Positions 9,272 through 17,371 of a stretch of 64,000 nt of DNA are shown piece after piece; position 1 is the stretch's first letter, and each line of letters starts with the position of its first letter. Both the position numbers and the translations under genes were made by a program. The stretch is taken from positions 7,750,001-7,814,000 of the forward strand of contig NZ_CP049838.1 in assembly GCF_013085465.1 (NCBI RefSeq), read 5' to 3'. The stretch is from Streptomyces asoensis. GTDB lineage: Bacteria; Actinomycetota; Actinomycetes; Streptomycetales; Streptomycetaceae. The notes under the pieces are model-generated. The model ran no database searches, was not told the DNA's origin, and saw only the letters and a list, made by a program, of their open reading frames with translations.

Positions 9272-10213
9272 CTACGCGGAGGTCAGTGTCCGAGCGATCG
9301 ATGCGACCGCCTCCGGACCGACCCGGCAGCATCCGCCGATCAGGCGCGCCCCCGACTCCCGCCATCCCAGGACCTGTTCGGCGGTGAAGGTGGATCGGCC
9401 GTTCCAGGCGCGGGCTTCCGCGTCCCACACCTCGCCGCTGTTGGGGTAGACCACGACCGGCTTGCCCGTCACCCGAGCCGCGGTCGTCACAGCGGCTTCG
9501 ACGTCTTCGGGGGCGCAGCAGTTCACCCCGACCGCGATCACCTCGTCCGCGTCGGCGGCCAGGGCGAACGCCTCGTCCAACGGCTGCCCGGCGCGCGTAC
9601 GGTCACCGGCGATCGAGTACGACAGCCAGGCCGGCACGCCGAGCCCGCGTACCGCGCGCAGCAGTGCCTCGGCCTCATCGGCGTCGGGAACCGTTTCCAG
9701 CGCCAGCACATCGGGCGCGGCGGCGGCCAGGACCTCCAGCCGGGAACGGTGGAAACGTTCCAGTTCCGCGATGCTCAGGCCGTAGCGGCCCCGGTACTCG
9801 GAGCCGTCCGCGAGCATCGCCCCGTACGGCCCCACCGACGCGGCCACCCACAACGGGTGAGCGAGGTCCTTGTCCCGGGCCTGCCGGGCGGCCTCCTGAG
9901 CCAGTTCCACGCTCAGCGCCAGTAGTCGGGCAGCCTCGTCCTGGTCGATGCCGCGCTTGGCGAAGCCCTCGAACGTGGCCTGGTAGCTGGAGGTGATCGC
10001 CACGTTCGCGCCGGCCTCGAAGTAGGCGAGGTGCGCCTGGGTGATCGCCTCTGGCTGCTCGGCGAGCAGCCGTGCCGACCACAGTTCGTCGCTCAGGTCG
10101 TGCCCGGCGGACTCCAGCTGGTTGGACATACCGCCGTCAAGGACGACGGCTCCGGCGGCGAGAGCCGTGGTGAGGGAGGTCTCGGCGGGGGGAGCAGGGA
10201 TGTCGCTGGTCAT
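9272..10213 (-). CDS. mmuM: Homocysteine S-methyltransferase
   Basis: A 313-residue single-domain enzyme of the homocysteine/betaine S-methyltransferase family, which makes methionine from homocysteine and S-methylmethionine or S-adenosylmethionine in the cytoplasm. It begins with LDGGMSNQLE and carries the zinc-binding cysteines in VGVNCC (about 232-233) and IGGCC (295-296). Length matches E. coli MmuM. ATG 10213 has no clear ribosome binding site. The gene lies 80 bp upstream of the LacI gene on the same strand, but the two functions seem unrelated. S-methylmethionine is plant-derived, which fits a plant-associated locus. Confidence 0.88.
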   Translation of the reverse strand: MTSDIPAPPAETSLTTALAAGAVVLDGGMSNQLESAGHDLSDELWSARLLAEQPEAITQAHLAYFEAGANVAITSSYQATFEGFAKRGIDQDEAARLLALSVELAQEAARQARDKDLAHPLWVAASVGPYGAMLADGSEYRGRYGLSIAELERFHRSRLEVLAAAAPDVLALETVPDADEAEALLRAVRGLGVPAWLSYSIAGDRTRAGQPLDEAFALAADADEVIAVGVNCCAPEDVEAAVTTAARVTGKPVVVYPNSGEVWDAEARAWNGRSTFTAEQVLGWRESGARLIGGCCRVGPEAVASIARTLTSA

Positions 10214-10348
10214 GTCACGACGCTAGTCGAAGGGACGGCAGACGGCCGGATCTGTCCGGTGAATGAACAGAGTGACCACAAGACGGGATCTGAGACGGCA
10301 GTCAGCCCCTCGCCTCACTTCTTCCATGCCGAGGTGACGCGCGTCGGC

Positions 10349-12553
10349 TCATCGCCCGTGCGCCGAGTGCCGTCCACCACGGCGGCGTCCGCCGCCCCGC
10401 GTGCGCTTGGTCGCAGGGACCAATAGCCCGCCGAGCAACCCGGCTGCCAGCACGTACGGCCACCAGCCGAACGCGCCGCCCTCGGCCGCGCTCGCACTGC
10501 GCGTCTCGGCTGTCACGGACCCCGACGAGGCTTGTCCGTGCGCGCTCGCCGATGGGCTGACGGCTGTCGCTGTGAGGACGACGTCGTTGCCGTCCCCGCC
10601 TTTGTAACTGATCCGGTAAACGGTGTCGGCGAGTTTCACCTCGGCTCCCTCGCGCAGCTTGTCGAAGGTGCCGGTCGTGGAGGTGTCCCCGGTGTGGTTC
10701 AGGACGGTGATCTCCCGGGCGGAGGTGTTGCCGGTCGCGGGGGAAACCTTGCTGGAAGCGGTACCAGTTCCGGTCGAGGCGGAGGATTTGCCGTAAGCGG
10801 TACCAGCCCTGGGCGTCGCGGTGGCCGTCCCCGCCGCGGACAGGTCGAGCCCGCCGCCCAGCGTGACCTTGCCGCCCACCGTCAGGGGCTTGTCCGCCAG
10901 AACCAGTTGCCCTTTGTCGTTCTGCGTGTAGGAACCGGTCACGGTCAGCCCGCCCGTGACCACACCCTCGTTCGTCACTGCGCCGTTCACGGTGCCCTTG
11001 CCGCTGAGCGCGCTCGTCACCCGCAGTGCCGAGCCGCCGGTGTCCAGCCGCGCTCCAGCCGACGTCAGCCGGATCGCCCTGCTGTTGGCGAGGGTCGCCC
11101 CGTCCTTGAGCGCGAGGGTTCCCTGCTTGACCGTCGTCGTCCCGGTGTACGTCACCGCAGTGCCCGTGAGAGTTGTCGTAGCCGCTCCGGACTGGACGAG
11201 CGAGCCGCTGCCGCCGAGCCGGGAAAGGGACGTCGCGGTCGTCGTGTTGCGCACGACGAGAGTGCCGTCGTTCACGATCCGGCGCCGGTCGGTACCGGTG
11301 AGCAGGGAGCCGTCTCCCTGTGCCGACCCCAGCCGCAGGACCGCCCCCTCTTGCACGGTCGTTGAACCGTCGTAGTACTGCGCGGCAGCGAAGGTGACGT
11401 CGTTGCCTTTGGTCCCGGCGATGACGACGTCACCGGCGCCGGGCACGGCCAGGGTGTCGTGGTATTTGCCGCCGCCGATCGGCGCACCCAAGGTGACCGG
11501 CCCGTTGTAGTCGAACGTCAGCAGGGACCGCCGTCCGCCGGCCTCGTGCAGGTTGATGTAAACGGTGTCCTTTGTTCCCGGCATGAAGATCTTGTGCGTG
11601 GTGCCGTCGCCCCACTGCACGTCGGCGCCCTCGATGTTGGTGCCGCGTTTGTTCAGTTGGTGCGCGATGGCATGCCAGTTGATGTCCGGGTCGCTGAGCG
11701 AGGGGTTGGTGTCGCCGCCCTGGTCGCTGTAGCTGTACTGCCCGGTGAGGACGACCTTGCTGCCGGGCCGCGAGTGGACGTTGACGTCGCTGCCGTACTC
11801 CCGCTGGTAGAAGTCCTGCCGCAGCGTGATCGTCTGGTACAGCGGGGTGTCGATGATCCAGGAGCCCTGGTTGAGGATCGCCCGGGCGTTGGGCAGCGAC
11901 ACCGGGTACTCGGGGCGGCCGACCGCCATCCCGGTGCCGTTGTCGATGACCCCGGAGAACGGGTGGGTGCCCGCCAGGTCGAGGGTGCCCCACATGCTGC
12001 GGGGCTGGGTGACGAGTCCGGAGCCGCTGATCGTGCCGATGTTGAAAGTGCGGGTCAGCGAGAGCCGGAGCGTGCCGTCGACGCGGACGTTGAGCTGATT
12101 GAGCTGGTAACCGGGAGTGTCGTAGGGGAAGTGCCCGATCAGCCCCGTGCCCCCGCCGGTGCCGTACTGGAGTGTCGTCCCACGCTCCACTGTGATCGCG
12201 GGCGGGTCGGGGTTGCCGACCGTTGTGTAGGGATGGTTTCCGCCCTGCGTGCGCACCACCTGCCGCCGGCGTGCCTTGGGCAAGGTGAAATCGCTGTCCT
12301 TGCTCAGGACCAGCGTTCCGCCGCCGCGCACGGTGAGTGTTCCCTGACCGCGGAAAACGCCGTCGTAGGTTGTCGTCCCGGAGGGCACGGTGACCACGGT
12401 GTCGCCGGCGAGCGTCACGTCCGCGTTCGCGAGGACGTCGACGGTGACGTCCCGGGCGTCGGCGGCCACGGCCGGGGGAGCGGTGGCCACGAGGGCGGCG
12501 ACGGTCGCGAGGGCACCGACGACCGCTGCTGAGGTGTGGAGAGGGCTGCGCAC
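10349..12553 (-). CDS. Secreted, membrane-anchored beta-helix protein with autotransporter-associated repeats
   Basis: About 734 residues from GTG 12553. A Sec signal (SAAVVGALATVAALVATAPPAVAA) follows the start directly. The body is rich in beta-strand repeats such as YDGSTTVQEGAVLRLG and YTGTTTVKQGTLAL, the autotransporter-associated strand motif normally seen in Gram-negative passenger domains. The C-terminus has a hydrophobic helix (WWPYVLAAGLLGGLLVP) followed by an Arg-rich tail, so it is anchored in the membrane with the helix outside. The reading frame continues upstream to 13105; an ATG at 12676 is possible, but it would overlap the palindrome at 12661-12674. It may bind or act on polysaccharide; no catalytic motif was recognised. 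Confidence 0.7.
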   Translation of the reverse strand: MRSPLHTSAAVVGALATVAALVATAPPAVAADARDVTVDVLANADVTLAGDTVVTVPSGTTTYDGVFRGQGTLTVRGGGTLVLSKDSDFTLPKARRRQVVRTQGGNHPYTTVGNPDPPAITVERGTTLQYGTGGGTGLIGHFPYDTPGYQLNQLNVRVDGTLRLSLTRTFNIGTISGSGLVTQPRSMWGTLDLAGTHPFSGVIDNGTGMAVGRPEYPVSLPNARAILNQGSWIIDTPLYQTITLRQDFYQREYGSDVNVHSRPGSKVVLTGQYSYSDQGGDTNPSLSDPDINWHAIAHQLNKRGTNIEGADVQWGDGTTHKIFMPGTKDTVYINLHEAGGRRSLLTFDYNGPVTLGAPIGGGKYHDTLAVPGAGDVVIAGTKGNDVTFAAAQYYDGSTTVQEGAVLRLGSAQGDGSLLTGTDRRRIVNDGTLVVRNTTTATSLSRLGGSGSLVQSGAATTTLTGTAVTYTGTTTVKQGTLALKDGATLANSRAIRLTSAGARLDTGGSALRVTSALSGKGTVNGAVTNEGVVTGGLTVTGSYTQNDKGQLVLADKPLTVGGKVTLGGGLDLSAAGTATATPRAGTAYGKSSASTGTGTASSKVSPATGNTSAREITVLNHTGDTSTTGTFDKLREGAEVKLADTVYRISYKGGDGNDVVLTATAVSPSASAHGQASSGSVTAETRSASAAEGGAFGWWPYVLAAGLLGGLLVPATKRTRGGGRRRGGRHSAHGR

Positions 12554-12660
12554 GTATCGGAGACGCGTCGGCGCGACACCGATAACAGAAATTTGCTTCC
12601 CCCGGGTGCCCACGGGGACCCCGTCGCACCCGGAAAACCGCCTTCCCGCCGGAAACTTCC

Positions 12661-12674
12661 GGAAAGGGCTTTCC
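12661..12674. promoter_or_regulatory. Candidate LacI-family operator
   Basis: GGAAAGGGCTTTCC has perfect 6-bp arms around a GG centre. It lies 108 bp upstream of the GTG chosen for the beta-helix gene and about 270 bp upstream of the GH43 gene, in a divergent promoter region. The core recurs at 16111-16124. Confidence 0.5.
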
Positions 12675-12787
12675 ATCAAGTCCCGTCCGACCCGTTGACC
12701 TGCTCGTAACACGCCCTTACCTTTTCGGCGTTCGTCATTCCACATGCCGTTCGCAGTTCCGAACGCCCTCTCTCGAGAGGTAGTCGC

Positions 12788-12940
12788 GTGTACCCCGATC
12801 CGCTCGTCTGCCGCCGCGCCGACCCCCAGGCGCAACCCGACCCCAGCCGCCATGCCCGGATCCAGGCCTTCGGCCCGCACCCGGACGGCATCCCCGACTT
12901 CGGCGTCCCCGTCGTCGACACCGTGAAGGAGAGTGCGTGA
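12788..12940 (+). pseudogene. Short ORF resembling the C-terminus of a GH43 arabinofuranosidase
   Basis: A 50-codon frame starts at GTG 12788, 7 nt after GAGAGG, and ends at TGA 12938-12940. It reads YPDPLVCRRADPQ near the start and ARIQAFGPHPDGIPDFGVPV near the end. The latter recalls the last residues of GH43-type arabinofuranosidases (R-x-Q-x-FGW-NADG-x-P-x-FG-x-PV). There is no catalytic domain upstream, so it looks like the remains of a larger gene. Its stop overlaps the ribosome binding region of the intact GH43 gene that follows, so it may now act as a translated leader. The family match is from memory. Confidence 0.4.
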
Positions 12941-12941
12941 G

Positions 12942-14354
12942 ATGAGACGTGCGTACACGACCCTGCTCGCCCTCTGTCTCGTGCTGATCGGCGCCCTTGC
13001 GACCGCGGGACCCGCCCAGGCGGCGCCTGTGACGATCGTCAACGGCACCCAGTTCACCGACAGTTCCGGCAGCCCCGTACACGCCCATGGTGGCGGGGTT
13101 CTCAAAGTCGGCTCCTACTACTACTGGTTCGGCGAGAACCGCAACGCCGACAACACCTTCCGGTACGTGGATGCCTACCGTTCCACCGATCTGGAGAACT
13201 GGGAGTTCCGCAACCACGTCCTGACCCAGTCGAGCGACTCCGAGTTGGCCACCGCCAACATCGAACGCCCGAAGGTCATGTACAACGCATCCACCGGCAA
13301 GTTCGTGATGTGGATGCACAAGGAGAACGGCACCGACTACAGCGAGGCCCGAGCAGCTGTCGCCGTGTCGGACACCGTCGACGGAAACTACACCTGGCAG
13401 GGCAGCTTCCGTCCGCTCGACCAGCACATGTCCCGTGACATCACGGTCTTCGTGGACAGCGACGGCGCCGGATACATGGTCTCGGCCGCACGCGAGAACT
13501 ACGACCTCCAGATCTACCGGCTCACCGCCGACTACACCGGTATCGCGAGCCTGGTCGCCGACCCCTGGCACGGCGGGCATCGCGAGGCGCCGGCGCTGTT
13601 CAAGCGGGGCGGCGTCTACTTCATGCTCACCTCCGGCGCGACCGGCTGGAGCCCCAACCAGCAGCAGTACGCCACGGCGACCTCACTCGCCGGTCCCTGG
13701 TCGGCCATGACGAACGTCGGCGACTCGACGGCGTACGGCTCGCAGACCGCGTACGTGCTGCCCGTCCAGGGCACTTCGGGGACCTCGTACCTCTACCTGG
13801 GCGACCGCTGGGGCAACTCCTTCGCCGGGACCGTCAACGACTCCCGCTACGTCTGGTTGCCGCTGACCTTCCCCACGACCACCTCGCTGTCGATGTCCTG
13901 GTCGCCCGAGGTCACCGTCGACACGGCGGCCGGAACGGTTACCGGAACGAGTGCCACGTACAACACACTCATCGCCCGGCACAGCAGCAAGTGCGCGGAT
14001 GTCACGAGTCAGTCCCTCTGGGCGGGTGCCCAGATCAAGCAGTACGACTGCAACGGCGGTAACAACCAGAAGTACTGGTTCAAGTCCGTCGGAAGCGGTT
14101 ACTACCAGTTGGTCGTCAGGAACAGTTCTCTGTGCGTGCAGGAGAACGCGAGCACGGTCAGTCAGGAGAACTGCAACGGGTCGGCCACCGGTCAGCAGTG
14201 GTCGCTGACGACTTCCGGCAGCTACGTCAGCATCAAGTCCCGTGCGAGCGGCGAGTGTCTGGACGTGAACGGCGCGTCCACCGCCAACTCCGCCGCGCTC
14301 ATCACCTACACGTGCAACGGAGGAACCAACCAGCAGTGGACGCGCGGAACCTGA
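12942..14354 (+). CDS. Secreted GH43 protein with C-terminal ricin-type lectin (exo-beta-1,3-galactanase-like)
   Basis: A 470-residue secreted enzyme. A Sec signal (residues 1-30, ending GPAQAA) precedes a five-bladed GH43-type domain (about 33-330) with HAHGGGVLKVGSYYYWFGENR, NIERPKVMYN and HREAPALFKR, features of the subfamily of exo-beta-1,3-galactanases. Those enzymes often use Gln instead of Asp as base, and a SQT motif is present. Residues about 340-470 form a ricin B/CBM13 trefoil with QxW-type motifs (NQKYWF, GQQWSL, NQQWTR). ATG 12942 follows AAGGAG at 12926-12931. It would trim arabinogalactan side chains of pectin; the subfamily is inferred. Confidence 0.8.
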   Translation: MRRAYTTLLALCLVLIGALATAGPAQAAPVTIVNGTQFTDSSGSPVHAHGGGVLKVGSYYYWFGENRNADNTFRYVDAYRSTDLENWEFRNHVLTQSSDSELATANIERPKVMYNASTGKFVMWMHKENGTDYSEARAAVAVSDTVDGNYTWQGSFRPLDQHMSRDITVFVDSDGAGYMVSAARENYDLQIYRLTADYTGIASLVADPWHGGHREAPALFKRGGVYFMLTSGATGWSPNQQQYATATSLAGPWSAMTNVGDSTAYGSQTAYVLPVQGTSGTSYLYLGDRWGNSFAGTVNDSRYVWLPLTFPTTTSLSMSWSPEVTVDTAAGTVTGTSATYNTLIARHSSKCADVTSQSLWAGAQIKQYDCNGGNNQKYWFKSVGSGYYQLVVRNSSLCVQENASTVSQENCNGSATGQQWSLTTSGSYVSIKSRASGECLDVNGASTANSAALITYTCNGGTNQQWTRGT

Positions 14355-14363
14355 CCTACGTCA
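14348..14363. terminator. Short hairpin at convergent gene ends
   Basis: CCTGAC, a 4-nt loop and GTCAGG form a small stem that overlaps the stop codons of both the GH43 and the PL4 gene. It is short, so termination is only plausible. Confidence 0.35.
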
Positions 14364-16043
14364 GGCGAGAAGGTCGATCGCGTCGATCGACGTGCCCGCG
14401 CTGAGGTAGGAGGTCGACCCCGAACCGCTCACCACGTTGATCTTCAGCACGTTGTACTGGCTGGTGTCCGTGAGCCATGCGCTCGCCGGAACGCTGTAGG
14501 TGAACGTGTAGTTGTTGCCCCGGTAGGACCCGTTGGTCAGGGACCGGGTGCTCGGCTGGGTGGGCGGGGAGGGGATGGCCGAGGTCCAGGTGTCGTTCAC
14601 GACGACCTGCGGCCGGCCGTTGGCGTAGGCCGTCGTCACGCCGATGCGCAGGGTGTGCGCGGCGGCGGCCTGGGCCGCGGTCAGTTTGAAGTACACGAGC
14701 AGACCGCTGTTGACGTCCTTCCAGATGTAGCAGGGGAACGCCGAGGTCTCGCTGCCGCTGCCGATCACCACGTTGCCGGTCCAGGAGGCGGCCCGGACGT
14801 CCGACGGATGCGCGTACGTCATCAGGTCGGCGTTCTTGAAGCCGCTCGGCGTGCCGGTCCAGTCGTTGATCCGCCAGATCGCGCTCGCGTTGCCCGGGTC
14901 GTTCGAGGACGGGATCGCGATCGAGTTGAGGGTGGTCGTCCCGCCTGCGGATACGGTCACCTGTGTACTGTATACAGTCAGTTCGCTCTTGTGGACGGTC
15001 AGTGTGTACGTCCCCGGAAGCACCCCGGTGATCGAGAAGTAGCCGTCCGACGACCGTGCCGAACCCCAGTACTGTGCCGCCGAGTTGGCCAGTCCGACCG
15101 TGTACGGGTACGCCGTGTTGCGTCCCGTGATGCCGACCCCCGCGACCCTGCCCCGGCCGCTCGCCGCGACGTAGCCGGAGATACCGAGCGAATCCGCCCA
15201 CGAGGTGGTCAGGGTGCCCGGAAACAGTGACGAAGAGGGGGCGCCGCCGTCGGTGAAGGCGATGACGTAGGGGCCCTGGAGACCGAAGCGCTGCTCCTCG
15301 GTCTGGTTCTGGCCGTAGTACAGGATCTCGTACAGGCCACCGCCGTCGGCGCTCTGGTGGCGAAGGAGGGAGCGGTAGAAGGGGCCGCCCGAGGCCTTCT
15401 CGTGGTTGCTGCGCACGATCCAGAGACCGACGCTGCCGGTCGTCCAGCCGACGTAGTTGTAGTCGATGACGCGCAGCTTGGAGTAGTGCTTGGAGCGGGT
15501 CTGGCCGTCGGACTTCGCGAAGACGTCGGAGGCCTCGATGGTGCTGGTCGTGTACGTGTAGGAGTCGGGCTCGTCATTGAGGAACAGCCCCGCCTTGACA
15601 CGCACGATGTAACGGGTTGCCGAAACGGACGTGTCGGCCTTGTTGGTCCACAGGTAGACGTTGTTCTCGCCGCTTCGGGCCGCGTAGTAGTGCTTGAGCG
15701 TGCCGTGCGTGACCGAGATCAGGATCGTCGAGCCGGACTGTGCGATCGTCACGGTGGAACTGCCGAGTCCCGACTCGATGTGCGAGTTCATGCCACCGTA
15801 GCCCTGATACTCGGTTCCCCTGTAGGTCAGCGAGGTCAGGTCGCCGGTGGATTTGCTGATCTTGAAGACCAGGTTGGCGCCGGTGTCGACGACGTAGTTC
15901 GAGCCGTCGTCGGTGTAGCCGAAGGCCGCTGCTGCGGCCGGTGCGGCGAGCGGCCCGGCCAGCGCGGCCGAGCCTGCCGTGGCTGCGGTGCCGAGGACGA
16001 AGGTGCGGCGTCGGATCGGCCGGTGGTTCTCGGATCCGGACAT
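14361..16043 (-). CDS. Secreted PL4 rhamnogalacturonan lyase
   Basis: A 560-residue extracellular lyase that would cut the rhamnose-galacturonate backbone of rhamnogalacturonan I by beta-elimination. A Tat-like signal (RRRTFVLGTAATAGSAALAG) is followed by the catalytic beta-sandwich (about 38-300; SHYSKLRVIDYNYVGWTTG-like segment, SNHEKASGGPFYRSLLRHQ), a fibronectin-like domain (about 310-390; GYFSITGVLPGTYTLTVHK) and a C-terminal CBM-like domain (about 395-560; IWRINDWTGTPSGFKNADLM). This is the three-domain layout of family PL4. ATG 16043 follows AAGGAGG at ideal spacing. The gene is divergent from the CE12-type esterase, sharing a promoter region with two operator-like palindromes. Confidence 0.85.
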   Translation of the reverse strand: MSGSENHRPIRRRTFVLGTAATAGSAALAGPLAAPAAAAAFGYTDDGSNYVVDTGANLVFKISKSTGDLTSLTYRGTEYQGYGGMNSHIESGLGSSTVTIAQSGSTILISVTHGTLKHYYAARSGENNVYLWTNKADTSVSATRYIVRVKAGLFLNDEPDSYTYTTSTIEASDVFAKSDGQTRSKHYSKLRVIDYNYVGWTTGSVGLWIVRSNHEKASGGPFYRSLLRHQSADGGGLYEILYYGQNQTEEQRFGLQGPYVIAFTDGGAPSSSLFPGTLTTSWADSLGISGYVAASGRGRVAGVGITGRNTAYPYTVGLANSAAQYWGSARSSDGYFSITGVLPGTYTLTVHKSELTVYSTQVTVSAGGTTTLNSIAIPSSNDPGNASAIWRINDWTGTPSGFKNADLMTYAHPSDVRAASWTGNVVIGSGSETSAFPCYIWKDVNSGLLVYFKLTAAQAAAAHTLRIGVTTAYANGRPQVVVNDTWTSAIPSPPTQPSTRSLTNGSYRGNNYTFTYSVPASAWLTDTSQYNVLKINVVSGSGSTSYLSAGTSIDAIDLLA

Positions 16044-16110
16044 GGGGGTGCCTCCTTCGGGAGGTGTGGGGGTGCGGGTGCCTGAGAGAGTGACAGTTGA
16101 ATCGATTTCG

Positions 16111-16124
16111 CGAAAGGGCTTTCG
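16111..16124. promoter_or_regulatory. Candidate LacI-family operator
   Basis: CGAAAGGGCTTTCG has 6-bp complementary arms and the same AAAGGGCTTT core as the site at 12661. It is 68 bp upstream of the PL4 gene start and 111 bp upstream of the divergent esterase. Confidence 0.5.
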
Positions 16125-16166
16125 CTCGCGGGAGGTTGGCAATCTTGTGAAATCGGTCCCAGGTCT

Positions 16167-16180
16167 AGAAAGCGCTTGCC
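16167..16180. promoter_or_regulatory. Candidate LacI-family operator, second site
   Basis: AGAAAGCGCTTGCC contains the near-perfect palindrome GAAAGCGCTTGC typical of LacI-family sites. It lies 55 bp upstream of the esterase start and, with the site at 16111, is suitably placed for repression of both divergent genes. Confidence 0.5.
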
Positions 16181-16234
16181 AGAGGCGGTACGGTCCAGCC
16201 GCCAGCCCCTGTTGCCGTGACGGAGGAGCCGCAA

Positions 16235-17281
16235 GTGAGACGTTTCAACATCGCCGTGCTGGCGGCGCTGACCCTGACCGTCGGTCTGACGGCGGTACCC
16301 GCCGCTCAGGCGCACGGCGGTCGAGCCCCCCTCGGCATCGACAACTGCACCGCAACCGCGTGCCACTTCGACGTCCCGCCCGGCACCTACGACGTCGAGG
16401 TCGTCCTCGGGGGCGACGCCGAGTCGAGTACCGGCATCAGCGGAGAGACCCGTCGCGCCCTGCTCCCCGAGACCGTCGCTCCCGCCGGCGAACGTGTTGT
16501 CCGCAGTTTCACCGTGGACGTCCGAACCCCTGAGGGTGAGCCGACGGGTGTGGCCGGAACCGCCGGTCTGGATCTGGCGGTAGGCGGCTCGGCGCCGGCC
16601 CTGGCCGACATCAGGGTCACCCGGGCCCGGCACGCACGGCAGGTCTTCCTCGTCGGTGACTCCACGGTCTGTGACCAGCCGGCGGACCCGTACACCGGGT
16701 GGGGCCAGCAGTTGCCGCAGTATCTGCGCAGGGGAGTCTCGGTCGCCAACTATGCCGATTCCGGCGAGAGTACGGTCACCTATCTGGGGAACCCGCTGCT
16801 CTGGGCCACGGTTCAGCCGCTGATCCGTCCCGGCGACCTCGTCCTGGTCCAACTCGCCCACAACGACAAGACGACCGACGAGGCGACCTACCGGGCGAAT
16901 CTCGAGACACTGGTGGCGGGAGTGAGGGAGAAGGGTGGTCGGCCGGTCCTGGTGACCCCCATCGTGCGCCGCTGGTTCAACGCCGACGGCACGCTGAACA
17001 ACGGAACCGCCCTGCTGGTCAACGGACTTGGCGTCGACCACCCGGCAGTGATCCGGTCGGTCGCCGCCACGCAGGAGGTTCCGCTGATCGATCTCACCGC
17101 CAAGACCAAGGCGCTGGTGGAGTCCCTGGGCGTCGAAGGCTCCAAGGCGCTCTACCTCTACAACGAGAAACGCGACAACACGCACACCTCCGTGCACGGA
17201 GCAACGGTTTACGCGGGCCTGGTCCGCGACGAACTCGTCGCCCAGCATCTGGTGCCGAGGGGCACCGTGCGGGTGGGATGA
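16235..17281 (+). CDS. Secreted rhamnogalacturonan acetylesterase (CE12-type SGNH hydrolase)
   Basis: A 348-residue secreted esterase. A Sec signal (NIAVLAALTLTVGLTAVPAAQA) is followed by a small beta-domain (about 30-125) and an SGNH hydrolase domain. Visible catalytic elements are GDSTVCD with Ser143, the Gly/Asn blocks NYADSGEST and QLAHNDKT, and the Asp314-x2-His317 pair in DNTHTSVH. This layout matches rhamnogalacturonan acetylesterases, which remove acetyl groups from galacturonate so that lyases can cut. GTG 16235 follows GGAGGAG at 16222-16228; a GTG at 16217 overlaps that site and is less likely. It is divergent from the PL4 lyase. Confidence 0.85.
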   Translation: MRRFNIAVLAALTLTVGLTAVPAAQAHGGRAPLGIDNCTATACHFDVPPGTYDVEVVLGGDAESSTGISGETRRALLPETVAPAGERVVRSFTVDVRTPEGEPTGVAGTAGLDLAVGGSAPALADIRVTRARHARQVFLVGDSTVCDQPADPYTGWGQQLPQYLRRGVSVANYADSGESTVTYLGNPLLWATVQPLIRPGDLVLVQLAHNDKTTDEATYRANLETLVAGVREKGGRPVLVTPIVRRWFNADGTLNNGTALLVNGLGVDHPAVIRSVAATQEVPLIDLTAKTKALVESLGVEGSKALYLYNEKRDNTHTSVHGATVYAGLVRDELVAQHLVPRGTVRVG

Positions 17282-17284
17282 ACG

Positions 17285-17322
17285 CCTGGGGGCGCCCCGA
17301 CCGGAACCGGGACGCCCCCAGG
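17285..17322 (+). terminator. Strong hairpin after the acetylesterase
   Basis: CCTGGGGGCG at 17285-17294 pairs with CGCCCCCAGG at 17313-17322, extended by CCC/GGG inside. It starts 4 bp after the esterase stop and is probably an intrinsic terminator or attenuator ahead of the DUF2264 gene. Confidence 0.75.
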
Positions 17323-17371
17323 TCCTGGCCTCACCGGGCTCCGCACCGGCCGCGAAGGAAAGAAACAGCAG

